Assembly: GCA_018660405.1 (NCBI GenBank) | Contig: JABJKL010000129.1 | Location: 1-13,748, forward strand | Direction of reading: 5' to 3' | Length of the DNA: 13,748 nt | From: Pseudomonadota bacterium | Lineage (GTDB): Bacteria; Pseudomonadota; Gammaproteobacteria; Arenicellales; Arenicellaceae | Part shown: positions 1-7,616 of the stretch, in pieces | Position numbering within the stretch: the first letter of the stretch is position 1 | How the letters are laid out: every line of letters begins with the position of its first letter | Translations under genes and position numbers: made by a program | Notes under the pieces: generated by a model | Seen by the model: the letters and a program-made list of their open reading frames with translations, nothing else | What the model was told of the DNA's origin: nothing | Database searches by the model: none

Positions 1-1470
1 CGCAGCGGTAATAATCTGATCCTCAGTAGCATCTTCATTGGCAAACAACATGTTGTTGCGCACGGTATCGTGAAGCACCAAATCATTCTGTGAAACCATG
101 CTAAACATACTGCGCCATGATTTAGCATCAGCTTCATCACTAGTGACCCCATTGATCGAAATACTGCCCTGCGTTGGGCGATACATATCCACAAGTAAAT
201 CTACCAAGGTACTCTTACCTGCGCCTGAAGCCCCGACAATCCCAAGGAACTCACCTGGCTGAATCTCGAAACCTAGTTCGTTAAGAGCCAAATCGGTACT
301 GCCCGGATAAGCGAACGATACTCGATCAAAGACGATTGACTTTAGGGGGTATTGTACGGACTGTGTTCCATGACAAGATTCGGAACGCGCTCCATGATCA
401 AAAAAATCCGCCACATACTTTATAGAAGGCACCGCTTTAGTTACTCTTGCTCGGACGGCGTAAATCATACCAGCCCGCGATACGGTTCGATTAAGGGCAA
501 GAATATAACCCAACAGCACGGGCAAAAACATTGAGAAATCAGCGCCCATTTTAGTGAAGGCAAAAAGAAGCACTAATCCCCCACATACAATGGTAACCAG
601 TTCCTGCAATGCTGGCATTAGCGCTATAGCAAGGGCGACTTTCTTCTGCGCGGTAGCGGTACTGCGAATTAAGTCACCCAGGTATCCGCTCACACGATCC
701 TGTTTATCGTAAAGACGAACCAACCGGCCCGCGCTCAGGTATTCGACTGACAACCGAGAAAGCTTTCTGGAAAACTGAAGAATCTCTTTGGAATAAGTTT
801 TCAATTTTGTCAGAAAGGGTTTTAAAATAAACCAATATACTATGATTAAACCAAATGAAACTAACGAAATTTGCCAGCTCAACATTAGCAAAATCGACAG
901 ATACCCGAGCAATACAAAAACGTGAATAATCAAATCTGTTGTGGCTATGGTTAAAGCGTTGACGGCTAACGCTGCAATTCTCAGATAGTTCCCTTGTTCC
1001 CCCACCGAATAATTTGATAACGCCTCGAACTTCATCCGCATCAATTTCGAAACGACTTTTTCCTGATACTCCTGAGTGACTTGTCGATTTAACTCAGCAC
1101 CGCTTGCCGCGGAAGCAAACTGCATGGTTACTCTGAGAATTTGAGCCAATATTCCAACGGCAATAAGCATAAAAAACATTCGATATTTATCGCCATCGCC
1201 GCAGAAAAGCTCAGTGTGACCCGCCAGGTATTCTGGAATACTTGCAGCACACTCAGTTGAGCTGCTCGTAATGACAATAACTGCAGATGCCGTCAAACCA
1301 ACCGAAATAGCTTCCAAACCAGCTACGATAATACTTAGTACCAGCAGTAAAATTACCAGCAATCGATAACGGCTGATAGATTCCATCACTAACCAGAAAC
1401 CCCGCTCCACTGACATATCCATGTCTTTAGTGATGGCTCGAAATGCTTTATTAACGAGATCTCGAAACAT
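1..1470 (-). CDS. ABC exporter, fused permease-ATPase, MsbA/PglK-like (3' end outside window)
   Basis: The frame reads from ATG at 1470 to base 1 without a stop, giving 490 residues with the C-terminus missing. The N-terminal half is a six-helix exporter membrane domain, with hydrophobic stretches near residues 36-67, 97-117, 178-199, 200-220, 285-305 and 313-331. The ATPase half starts near 378: A-loop Tyr388 (FAYPGS), Walker A GASGAGKS at 413-420 with Lys419, and Q-loop Gln461 (VSQND). The LSGGQ signature, Walker B and H-loop lie beyond the edge. The first external loop carries two cysteines (74 and 90). Such half-transporters flip lipids or lipid-linked oligosaccharides across the inner membrane. 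The polysaccharide context suggests a flippase or exporter of a lipid-linked glycan, but the substrate is not readable. It follows the epimerase gene by 53 bases and is probably the same operon. A purine-rich GGGTGG lies about ten bases before the start. Confidence 0.9.
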   Translation of the reverse strand, partial: MFRDLVNKAFRAITKDMDMSVERGFWLVMESISRYRLLVILLLVLSIIVAGLEAISVGLTASAVIVITSSSTECAASIPEYLAGHTELFCGDGDKYRMFFMLIAVGILAQILRVTMQFASAASGAELNRQVTQEYQEKVVSKLMRMKFEALSNYSVGEQGNYLRIAALAVNALTIATTDLIIHVFVLLGYLSILLMLSWQISLVSFGLIIVYWFILKPFLTKLKTYSKEILQFSRKLSRLSVEYLSAGRLVRLYDKQDRVSGYLGDLIRSTATAQKKVALAIALMPALQELVTIVCGGLVLLFAFTKMGADFSMFLPVLLGYILALNRTVSRAGMIYAVRARVTKAVPSIKYVADFFDHGARSESCHGTQSVQYPLKSIVFDRVSFAYPGSTDLALNELGFEIQPGEFLGIVGASGAGKSTLVDLLVDMYRPTQGSISINGVTSDEADAKSWRSMFSMVSQNDLVLHDTVRNNMLFANEDATEDQIITAA

Positions 1471-1523
1471 TCAACAATCCACCCTATCACCGCCCATCTA
1501 TAGCCATACAAGCAAATTCAAAT

Positions 1524-2528
1524 TTAATAATACTCACGATACCACTCCACAAATCGAGAAATACCGGTTTCTATTGTAGTGTCGGGTTTATAGCCAGTAT
1601 CGCTAGAAAGGCGATTAGTATCCGCTTGAGTTGCTTGCACGTCCCCCGGTTGCATCGGCATAAAATTCTTAACAGCTGTTTTGCCCAGGTTTTCTTCCAG
1701 CACTTCTATATAACGCATCAAATTTTGCGGGGAGCTATTACCAATGTTGTATACCCGATACGGTGCCGCACTGGTTGCCGGGTCGGGATTATTGCCATCC
1801 CATTTTGGATCGGCCACGGCCGCCTGATCGACAACCCGAACCACACCTTCAACAATATCGTCTACATAAGTAAAGTCTCGAATCATCTCGCCATTATTGA
1901 AAACGTTAATGGGCTCTCCAGCCAATATAGCTTTGGTAAAAAGAAAGAGCGCCATGTCCGGCCGGCCCCAAGGGCCGTAAACGGTGAAAAACCGTAACCC
2001 GGTGGTAGGCAAATCATAAAGATGTGAATAGGTATGCGCCATCAATTCATTCGCTTTCTTGCTCGCAGCGTAAAGTGATACTGGATGGTCTATATTGTCA
2101 CTCTCAGAAAACGGTAGCTTGGTATTTGATCCGTAAACTGAACTGGACGATGCATACACCAAATGTTTTACGCTGTTATGTCGGCAGCCTTCCAAAATAT
2201 TGCAAAATCCGACGATGTTCGCGTCAATATATGCGTGAGGATTCTCAATCGAATAACGCACTCCAGCCTGCGCTGCCAAATTAACCACAACATCATATTG
2301 AGTACCATTAAACAAATCAGCTATGGCATCTCGATTGGCAATATCTTCCTTTACGAACTCGAATCCGGCTTTATCTTGAAGCCGTTTGAGACGAGCTTCT
2401 TTCAAGCGAGGATCATAATAATCATTTAAATCGTCCAGACCGACTACAGAATCCCCCCTATCCAAAAGACGGTGAGACAATGTCGAGCCGATAAATCCCA
2501 CGGCACCCGTAACGAGTATCTTCTTCAC
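1524..2528 (-). CDS. NAD-dependent nucleotide-sugar 4-epimerase, UDP-glucuronate epimerase-like
   Basis: This 334-residue protein belongs to the extended short-chain dehydrogenase/reductase family. It has the NAD-binding GAVGFIG at residues 8-14 (G8, G11, G14), the segment SSSSVYG at 127-133, and the catalytic YxxxK pair Tyr153/Lys157. The LNDYYD stretch near 34-39 and the later FFTVYGPWGRPDMA and RDFTYVDD stretches are typical of UDP-glucuronate 4-epimerases (CapI/LspL type). The start is GTG at 2528. Its GTGA overlaps the stop of the dehydrogenase gene by four bases, so the two are almost certainly translationally coupled. Family resemblance points to C4 epimerisation of a UDP-uronic acid. 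Because the partner resembles TviB (UDP-GlcNAc 6-dehydrogenase) rather than UDP-glucose dehydrogenase, the real substrate may be UDP-GlcNAcA, giving UDP-GalNAcA. That is inference. The fold and reaction class are secure; the substrate is not. Confidence 0.93.
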   Translation of the reverse strand: MKKILVTGAVGFIGSTLSHRLLDRGDSVVGLDDLNDYYDPRLKEARLKRLQDKAGFEFVKEDIANRDAIADLFNGTQYDVVVNLAAQAGVRYSIENPHAYIDANIVGFCNILEGCRHNSVKHLVYASSSSVYGSNTKLPFSESDNIDHPVSLYAASKKANELMAHTYSHLYDLPTTGLRFFTVYGPWGRPDMALFLFTKAILAGEPINVFNNGEMIRDFTYVDDIVEGVVRVVDQAAVADPKWDGNNPDPATSAAPYRVYNIGNSSPQNLMRYIEVLEENLGKTAVKNFMPMQPGDVQATQADTNRLSSDTGYKPDTTIETGISRFVEWYREYY

Positions 2529-3805
2529 AATGCCCAGTAACGATAACCGAGGCTGATAAATTCATCACGGTCAATTAATCGTTTAACATCAATCGCAATA
2601 CCCCCTTCGACTAATAACTCAGCGTACTCTTCGGGAAGCCTGGATGCCAAAGAATCGTGCGCTACTGCCAGCACTATAGCCGAACAATCCTGGAGTTCGT
2701 CCCATTCGAATAGCTCGATACCATAGTACTCTTTGGCCGCATCAGTATTTACAACCGGATCATAGGCTTTAACATCGAAACCATATTGCTGTAATTCATC
2801 GACAATCCTGAATGATTGGCTATTGCGCAAATCGGCACAATTTTCCTTAAAGGTCATGCCTAAAACAGCCACCTTGCTGTGAGCACCTAAGCCGTTGCTC
2901 AGCACCATTTTAGCGGTTTTCTGAGCCAAAAATTTGCCCATAGAATCATTGATACGTCGACCTGCCAATATCACTTCCGGCTGGTAACCGAGTGACTCCG
3001 CTTTATCCGTCAAATAATAGGGGTCTACACCAATACAATGCCCACCCACCAGGCCCGGAGTAAATTTGAGAAAATTCCATTTAGTTTGGGCTGCCTCCAA
3101 CACCTCCATGGTGTCAATACCGACCCGGTCAAAAACCATCGCCAATTCGTTCACAAAGGCGATGTTGATATCCCGCTGGGTATTTTCTATTACTTTAGCG
3201 GCCTCGGCCACCTTGATACAGGAAGCTTGATAAATACCAGCCTCAACAACCTGGCCATATAAAGCGGCGAGTTGCGCCAGTGTTTCTGGCGTATCACCGG
3301 ACACAACTTTAACGATTTTTTGCAAGGTGTGCTCTATGTCGCCTGGATTAATTCGTTCCGGCGAATACCCCACATGAAAATCTTGTTTCCAAATCATCCC
3401 AGACTCTTTTTCAAGCTCTGGGACACACACTTCCTCAGTAGCCCCCGGATAAACGGTAGATTCATAAACCACCGTTGTTCCCGCTTTCATGATTTTAGCA
3501 ACGGCGCGCGAAGCCGCGATCAGTGGAGAAAGATCAGGCTTATTAGACTCATCAACTGGTGTCGGCACCGCTACGATCAAAATATCGCACACCGACAAAT
3601 CATCAATATCATCCGTCAGAGAAAGCTGTTCAGCTTTTTCAAACTGCTCGCGGCTAACCTCACCCGTAGGGTCCAGGCCTTTACGGTAATCTCCGATCTT
3701 TTTAGCATTCAGGTCATAACCGATCGTCGGTAGCTTTTCACCAAAAGCCACGGCCAATTGAAGACCGACATAGCCGAGACCAATAATTCCTATTCTTTCA
3801 GACAT
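2525..3805 (-). CDS. tviB: UDP-N-acetylhexosamine 6-dehydrogenase, TviB/WbpO-like
   Basis: This enzyme would oxidise C6 of a UDP-N-acetylhexosamine to the uronic acid using two NAD+, in the cytoplasm. From ATG at 3805 it has 426 residues, close to TviB. It shows the Rossmann motif GLGYVG at residues 9-14, VPTP and YESTVYPG segments, YSPERINPG at 147-155, the conserved IKVAEAAKVIENTQRD stretch around 197-212, and the catalytic cysteine Cys257 in GGHCIGVDPYY (254-264). These segments match remembered TviB/VipA closely, favouring UDP-GlcNAc over UDP-glucose as substrate. A GTG at 3850 in the same frame would add 15 residues, but the Rossmann strand normally begins just after the methionine, so 3805 is preferred. 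It is first in the minus-strand operon with the epimerase and ABC exporter. The exact hexosamine (GlcNAc or GalNAc) is not decidable here. Confidence 0.94.
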   Translation of the reverse strand: MSERIGIIGLGYVGLQLAVAFGEKLPTIGYDLNAKKIGDYRKGLDPTGEVSREQFEKAEQLSLTDDIDDLSVCDILIVAVPTPVDESNKPDLSPLIAASRAVAKIMKAGTTVVYESTVYPGATEEVCVPELEKESGMIWKQDFHVGYSPERINPGDIEHTLQKIVKVVSGDTPETLAQLAALYGQVVEAGIYQASCIKVAEAAKVIENTQRDINIAFVNELAMVFDRVGIDTMEVLEAAQTKWNFLKFTPGLVGGHCIGVDPYYLTDKAESLGYQPEVILAGRRINDSMGKFLAQKTAKMVLSNGLGAHSKVAVLGMTFKENCADLRNSQSFRIVDELQQYGFDVKAYDPVVNTDAAKEYYGIELFEWDELQDCSAIVLAVAHDSLASRLPEEYAELLVEGGIAIDVKRLIDRDEFISLGYRYWAL

Positions 3806-3879
3806 TTCGGATTTTACAAATCTGTTATCAGCGATGGCGCAACCAATCACGAGTTGCGGCGTATTCTACCGCTTAACCA

Positions 3880-3897
3880 TGCCTGTTCCTACAGGCA
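3880..3897. repeat. Perfect 7-bp inverted repeat, possible operator or hairpin
   Basis: TGCCTGT and ACAGGCA face each other across the four-base loop TCCT. The repeat lies between the divergent starts at 3805 and 3989. No T-run follows on either strand, so it does not look like a Rho-independent terminator. It could be a regulator-binding site or a leader hairpin. A 7-bp palindrome can also arise by chance. Confidence 0.3.
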
Positions 3898-3977
3898 ATA
3901 AGTACCGATAACAGGTATATTCTGTTTCAATCGCATAACTGCTGGTAGCGCAAGCCCGCCCCCCAGAAGCAGGGGAT

Positions 3978-3981
3978 AGGA
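3978..3981 (+). promoter_or_regulatory. Ribosome binding site supporting a TTG start
   Basis: An AGGA core sits seven bases before the TTG at 3989, inside a longer purine-rich stretch that begins at 3971. It supports TTG as the start of the glycosyltransferase. The next in-frame methionine codons (residues 16 and 24) would cut into the first beta strand of the fold. Confidence 0.5.
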
Positions 3982-3988
3982 ACAAATT

Positions 3989-5146
3989 TTGAATCCCGTT
4001 GAAGACAAACCGAAATTGAACATCATCGTCTTGATGACCCTGGGCGTTAGCCTGAGAATGTGGCATACCTCCGGGCAGGCCTCACGAGAAGCGAACCACT
4101 ACAAACGCCTCGCAAATAAAGGACACTCATTGTCGCTGTTAACCTACGGCAAACACGATCTGGAGTACTCGCCCTATTGGTCACCTATCAACATACTGCC
4201 CTGGATCGGACGAATAAACCACTTCATCAAATACTCTTTCATTGCTGCAATCTATCATTGGCGTGCCTTTCGCAGCGCAAATATCGTCAAATCCAATCAG
4301 TCCCCTGGCTCTTTAGTGGGCTTGGTAGGCCGCTTAATCAACCCAAGCCTCAAATGGGTAGTCCGCTGCGGATGGGTTGGAACCAAAGACGCACTAATCG
4401 CTGAGGGGAAAACCGGTTGGCTATTAAAACGAGCTTTGTTTGCTGAGTGGCTAGCCTTTAAAACCTGTGATGCCATTATCGTCACCACCCAATCGGATGC
4501 AAATTATGTAATCGACGCATACAACATAAAGCCTCATAAGCTAAATGTAATACCGAACTCCGTTGACGTTGAGGTGCTCAGCTACAAACAAAAAACACCT
4601 GACTTCACCGACACTATAAAACTACTGCTTGTGGGGCGCTTGGCAGAAATGAAAAATTTCCATCTGGTTTTTGAGGCTGTGCATCAATTCCCAAACCGAT
4701 TTGAAATAAGCTTGATTGGCTCTGGCGATTACCGACCCACACTTGAGCGCAGTGCCAAAGAATTGAAACTGAACATTAGGTTTTTGGGAAATCTTGCCAA
4801 TGATCAATTGACTCACCAGCACCATTCCCATGACCTGGTTGTTATGACAGAGGCATGGGGCTCCGGCATGCCCAAAGTCGTGTTGGAAGCGATGGCCACT
4901 GGCACACCGTTTCTGGCATCGAATATTCGGTCGGTGCGCCAGTTTGTTGAAGACGGTGTGAACGGATTTATTTGCGAACCCGACACCGCGTCGATTCACG
5001 CAGGGCTGCGGCGCATTGTTGAGTTCAATGCGGTCGATCTGGATCAAATGAGGCAACGGGCAAGGCGAGATATTGAATTAAAGTATTCTATGGATAGCTG
5101 TATTGAGTCAGAGATCGATCTCTTCCATAATCTCCTTTCAACTTAA
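3989..5146 (+). CDS. GT4-family glycosyltransferase (GT-B fold)
   Basis: This 385-residue enzyme would transfer a sugar from a nucleotide donor to a growing lipid-linked glycan at the cytoplasmic face of the inner membrane. The N-terminal Rossmann domain begins with NIIVLMTLGVSL at 11-22. The C-terminal Glycos_transf_1 domain starts near 209 with LLLVGRLAEMKN, whose GRLxxxKN loop (217-223) contacts the donor. The SLIGSGDY, FLGN and PKVVLEAMATGTP segments follow in usual order. The conserved EX7E motif is altered: Glu300 is present, but the position eight residues earlier is Ser292 in GSGMPKVVLE. The start is TTG. It heads the plus-strand group that includes the pseudogene, MBL protein and lipoprotein, and is separated from the pseudogene by about 93 bases. 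Donor and acceptor cannot be told from sequence. Confidence 0.9.
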   Translation: MNPVEDKPKLNIIVLMTLGVSLRMWHTSGQASREANHYKRLANKGHSLSLLTYGKHDLEYSPYWSPINILPWIGRINHFIKYSFIAAIYHWRAFRSANIVKSNQSPGSLVGLVGRLINPSLKWVVRCGWVGTKDALIAEGKTGWLLKRALFAEWLAFKTCDAIIVTTQSDANYVIDAYNIKPHKLNVIPNSVDVEVLSYKQKTPDFTDTIKLLLVGRLAEMKNFHLVFEAVHQFPNRFEISLIGSGDYRPTLERSAKELKLNIRFLGNLANDQLTHQHHSHDLVVMTEAWGSGMPKVVLEAMATGTPFLASNIRSVRQFVEDGVNGFICEPDTASIHAGLRRIVEFNAVDLDQMRQRARRDIELKYSMDSCIESEIDLFHNLLST

Positions 5147-5239
5147 TAGTTAAGCGCTACTGTTCCAAAGCAGCTTTAGACACATATGGCAAATTCTGAG
5201 CCCCTTCACAGCCGAATAAACTAATCCCATAATATTTAA

Positions 5240-6551
5240 ATGGAAGTCGAATTTAATGGCCACGCTGGCTTCGCTTCGTAGTACAAGACGCGGATTGTCT
5301 GCTCATTATGGATCCCTGGCTAAGCTAATCTGGAGCTTTTCAAAGTAGCTGGTTTCAGTTTCCACCAAATCATCACCTAGCGGACCCAGTCGCATCTCGC
5401 ATCAAGGCCAACTCGGCAAACACATTTATATATATCCGCCACGAGCACCTTGACCACTTCGATGCCGCTTTCCTTGCCCGCATCGTCGATGTCCAACCCA
5501 CGCTGCTCATTCCGGTATACAAATACGGTGATTTATATGAAAAAGTTAGTGCGCTGGGGTTTAGAAACATCCTTAAATGTTCCAATGGTAAAAAGTTAAA
5601 ACTCAACAATGAGTAAGTTCATCGCCGTGCGAAATGCGATCAATACCTTATCGCCGGGTGCCTACCTGCCAGCCGCAGGACCCGTCTGCTTTTTACACCC
5701 CGATCTTTTTCATATTAACCTTGAAGAAGAAAACATATTCCCCGATCAAAACGAATTTCTCGCTTTTTTGGCTGGCAAAACCAAAAAACCAAATTATTTG
5801 ATCCCACACCAGATGATACGTTTTACACCACGCTCGCCTACACAAACAAGGTGGAGCAACGAATACTAAATAAGCAAGATTCTATAAAAGCGCTCAAGCG
5901 TTATCTTAATATTTATAACAGCAAGTCTCTTGGTCATTCCGCCGCTGTTTCAGTCAGTATGGAAATGACAACCGAACAGGTCATCGATGCGCTTGAACAA
6001 AACTTGCGAGATAAACTAGCAAATTTCTGCCCCAGGAATCCGCCCAAACATATTATTTACTAGACCATTATGGGGGTCAGCAATCTAACCATCTCTGTTG
6101 ATACTGCCAACCGAACGGTAATAAGAAGTGCTTTGCCCCAACCCGACCTGGTCGAGCCCTATTATAGTGTAGACATACCTTCAGGTTTGGTGCGGGAGTT
6201 AATACTTCGCGATATGAGTTGGGAAGAATTGGCACTCAGCTTCAGGCTTCGATTGACTTGCAGACCCAACCTACACGATCAGCTGGTGGAAATGTTTCTT
6301 ATTGCCGGCCCCAATAATATTGGGAAAATCTTGATGGATTTTGAATCCCAACATCACGCAGATGATAAAATTATTATCTCTTGTGGTGGGAATAAATATA
6401 AAATTGATAAGTATTGCCCACACCAAGGCACCAATCTCGAATATGGCTGGGAGGATTCTGGATTTGCCCCAAGCATCGCTGGAGATTTGACCCTGATGAT
6501 GGCCATTGCGAAAATGCAGATCTACGAATCACTTCGCAACGAATCGATTAG
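5240..6551 (+). pseudogene. Decayed MBL-fold plus C-terminal Rieske protein (hydroxylase-like)
   Basis: The remains follow one protein order but use three frames. Frame A starts at ATG 5240 (MEVEFNGHAGF) and stops at TAG 5279-5281. Frame B continues with MDPWLS, TAA at 5326-5328, SGAFQSSWFQFPPNHHLAD, an intact HEHLDH metal motif at 5440-5457, FLARI and LLIP, then TAA at 5614-5616. Frame A returns with PAAGPVCFL (AGP at 5675-5683) and FPDQ (5738-5749). Frame B resumes after a six-A run (5783-5788), is cut by TAG 6061-6063, and includes SWEELALSFRL and the first Rieske pair CPH (6415-6423). A further shift near 6455 puts the second pair CPKH (6465-6476) and HRWRFDPDDG in frame C, ending at TAG 6549-6551. 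About 100 residues between the MBL start and AGP-CFL seem deleted. MBL plus Rieske proteins include sugar-nucleotide N-acyl hydroxylases such as UDP-MurNAc hydroxylase. A nucleotide-sugar role for the intact ancestor is inference. Confidence 0.85.
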
Positions 6552-6620
6552 CCAGCTAGAATCCATCCGTCTGTAACTGATAGTCATATTTGCCCGTAAT
6601 GTACTCTAAGCGATGAGCTA

Positions 6621-6652
6621 CAACCCACTAGCCGAGAATACATATTGGGTTG
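6621..6652. repeat. Short inverted repeat upstream of the MBL-fold gene
   Basis: CAACCCA at 6621-6627 is mirrored by TGGGTTG at 6646-6652, with an 18-base spacer. It lies between the pseudogene end and the start at 6678. It may be an operator or leader structure. It has no T-run and could be chance. Confidence 0.25.
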
Positions 6653-6677
6653 GCAGCGGTTTTAGATCACCAATACA

Positions 6678-7616
6678 ATGCTCAATAAGCCTTCAAAATA
6701 TTTTCTAGTCATTCTGGCCGGTTTTGTAACCATTGTGCTAGTCGTCATGCTCAAAGCGGCCAATACTGCACAAACCGCTGATGAAAATTTCGTCTGGACC
6801 ATAATCAACGTTAGCCATGGAGACCGAACCGGTGACGCGCACTTGCTGCAAATGCCCACTGGGGAGACCTGGCTTATCGATACCGGTTTCGCTGACCTGG
6901 CTGAATACATGCTGCTTCCATACTTACAGGAAAAAGGCGTTATCCATCTCGACAAGTTGCTTATCAGCCATGCACACCGCAATCATTATGGCGGGATACA
7001 CGTATTGCTTAACGCGGGCATTACTATCGACGAACTGTATTTCGACATTCCCCACGCATCCCCATGCGCTAACGAAGACTGGGCGATGGGATGTGATTTG
7101 GAACATGTTCGAAACGCACGAATGTACGCGGCGCAGCGCGGCGTCGCGCTTAACAACCTGGCCTCGGGCACCCGTTTAGTGACTGAGCAAAATAGCGATT
7201 TTAACTTTCGCGTCCTTTATCGCTTTGACGGCAACAACACCCCGGTGGGCATGACCTCAATTAACGATACGAGCGCCATCATGCGCATGGAAGTAGGAGA
7301 GATTTCGGTGCTTTTTCCGGGAGACCTTGGTCAACAAATTGGTGAATACCTCGCGGTTGAAGGAGAAAGCCTGAACGCTGACTTGCTCTCTATTCCTCAT
7401 CATGGGGTTAGCGTTTCTGCACCCAATGATTTTTTTGATCGCGTTTCCCCAGAGTTCGGTTTTGTATCTGGGCTAAATTCGCTATGGAATTCAGACCGCG
7501 CAAAACGGATCAAGGATTATTTTGTCGCTCATAAAATCCCAGTTTACGTATCAGACCAGTATCGTGCCATCCGGGTTGAAATCAATAATGACAAATATAC
7601 GATATCGACCGAGTAA
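6678..7616 (+). CDS. Membrane-anchored MBL-fold protein, ComEC C-terminal-domain-like
   Basis: This 312-residue protein has an N-terminal hydrophobic helix at about 8-25 (FLVILAGFVTIVLVVML) after a short basic segment, so the rest probably lies in the periplasm, anchored or secreted. The remainder is a metallo-beta-lactamase fold like the C-terminal domain of ComEC/Rec2: WTIINVSHGD near 40-49, WLIDTG at 65-70, the metal motif region HAHRNHYGG at 98-106, VLFPGDLG with Asp216, and IPHHG at 239-243. The usual HxHxDH reads HxHxNH here: His98, His100 and His103 are kept but Asp is replaced by Asn102. This may weaken the second metal site, so hydrolytic activity is uncertain. The ATG at 6678 has no strong Shine-Dalgarno. 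The gene overlaps the lipoprotein gene by 29 bases, suggesting joint function. Substrate unknown; a role in polysaccharide processing is only inferred from context. Confidence 0.85.
   Translation: MLNKPSKYFLVILAGFVTIVLVVMLKAANTAQTADENFVWTIINVSHGDRTGDAHLLQMPTGETWLIDTGFADLAEYMLLPYLQEKGVIHLDKLLISHAHRNHYGGIHVLLNAGITIDELYFDIPHASPCANEDWAMGCDLEHVRNARMYAAQRGVALNNLASGTRLVTEQNSDFNFRVLYRFDGNNTPVGMTSINDTSAIMRMEVGEISVLFPGDLGQQIGEYLAVEGESLNADLLSIPHHGVSVSAPNDFFDRVSPEFGFVSGLNSLWNSDRAKRIKDYFVAHKIPVYVSDQYRAIRVEINNDKYTISTE

Larger units (their letters stand above)
3806..3988. promoter_or_regulatory. Divergent intergenic region between dehydrogenase and glycosyltransferase operons
   Basis: These 183 bases separate two outward-reading units, so promoters for both should lie here. 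A TATATT at 3916-3921 is a possible plus-strand -10 box, but no good -35 hexamer sits at the right distance. No clear sigma-70 promoter was found on the minus strand. The region contains one perfect inverted repeat, listed separately. The promoter assignment is inferred from gene orientation, not from convincing boxes. Confidence 0.35.

Noticed and set aside
352..534. Small plus-strand frame within the ABC exporter region
   Set aside because: It is antisense to a well-conserved coding frame and has no motif or ribosome binding site.
1626..1997. Plus-strand frame opposite the epimerase
   Set aside because: Shadow of the epimerase coding region, rich in Arg and His without recognisable domains.
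3806..3850. Fifteen-residue extension of the dehydrogenase from GTG 3850
   Set aside because: TviB-like proteins begin just before the Rossmann strand; the ATG at 3805 gives the expected length.
5373..5609. Minus-strand frame opposite the pseudogene
   Set aside because: No recognisable motifs; it is antisense to the segment carrying the HEHLDH motif.
5783..5788. Programmed frameshift at the six-A run
   Set aside because: Several other shifts, stop codons and a deletion exist in the same gene, so decay explains it better than programmed slippage.
5609..5869. Separate 86-residue gene starting at ATG 5609
   Set aside because: Its AGP-CFL and FPDQ segments belong to the middle of the MBL/Rieske protein; it is a fragment, not an independent gene.
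6070..6576. Separate 168-residue gene with a half Rieske motif
   Set aside because: It continues in the same frame as the stretch before the TAG at 6061, lacks the second Cys/His pair, and the missing pair is found in another frame just downstream. It is a fragment of the pseudogene.
7522..7587. Upstream TTG start for the lipoprotein
   Set aside because: It would place 22 polar residues before the lipoprotein signal peptide; the ATG at 7588 gives a normal signal sequence.
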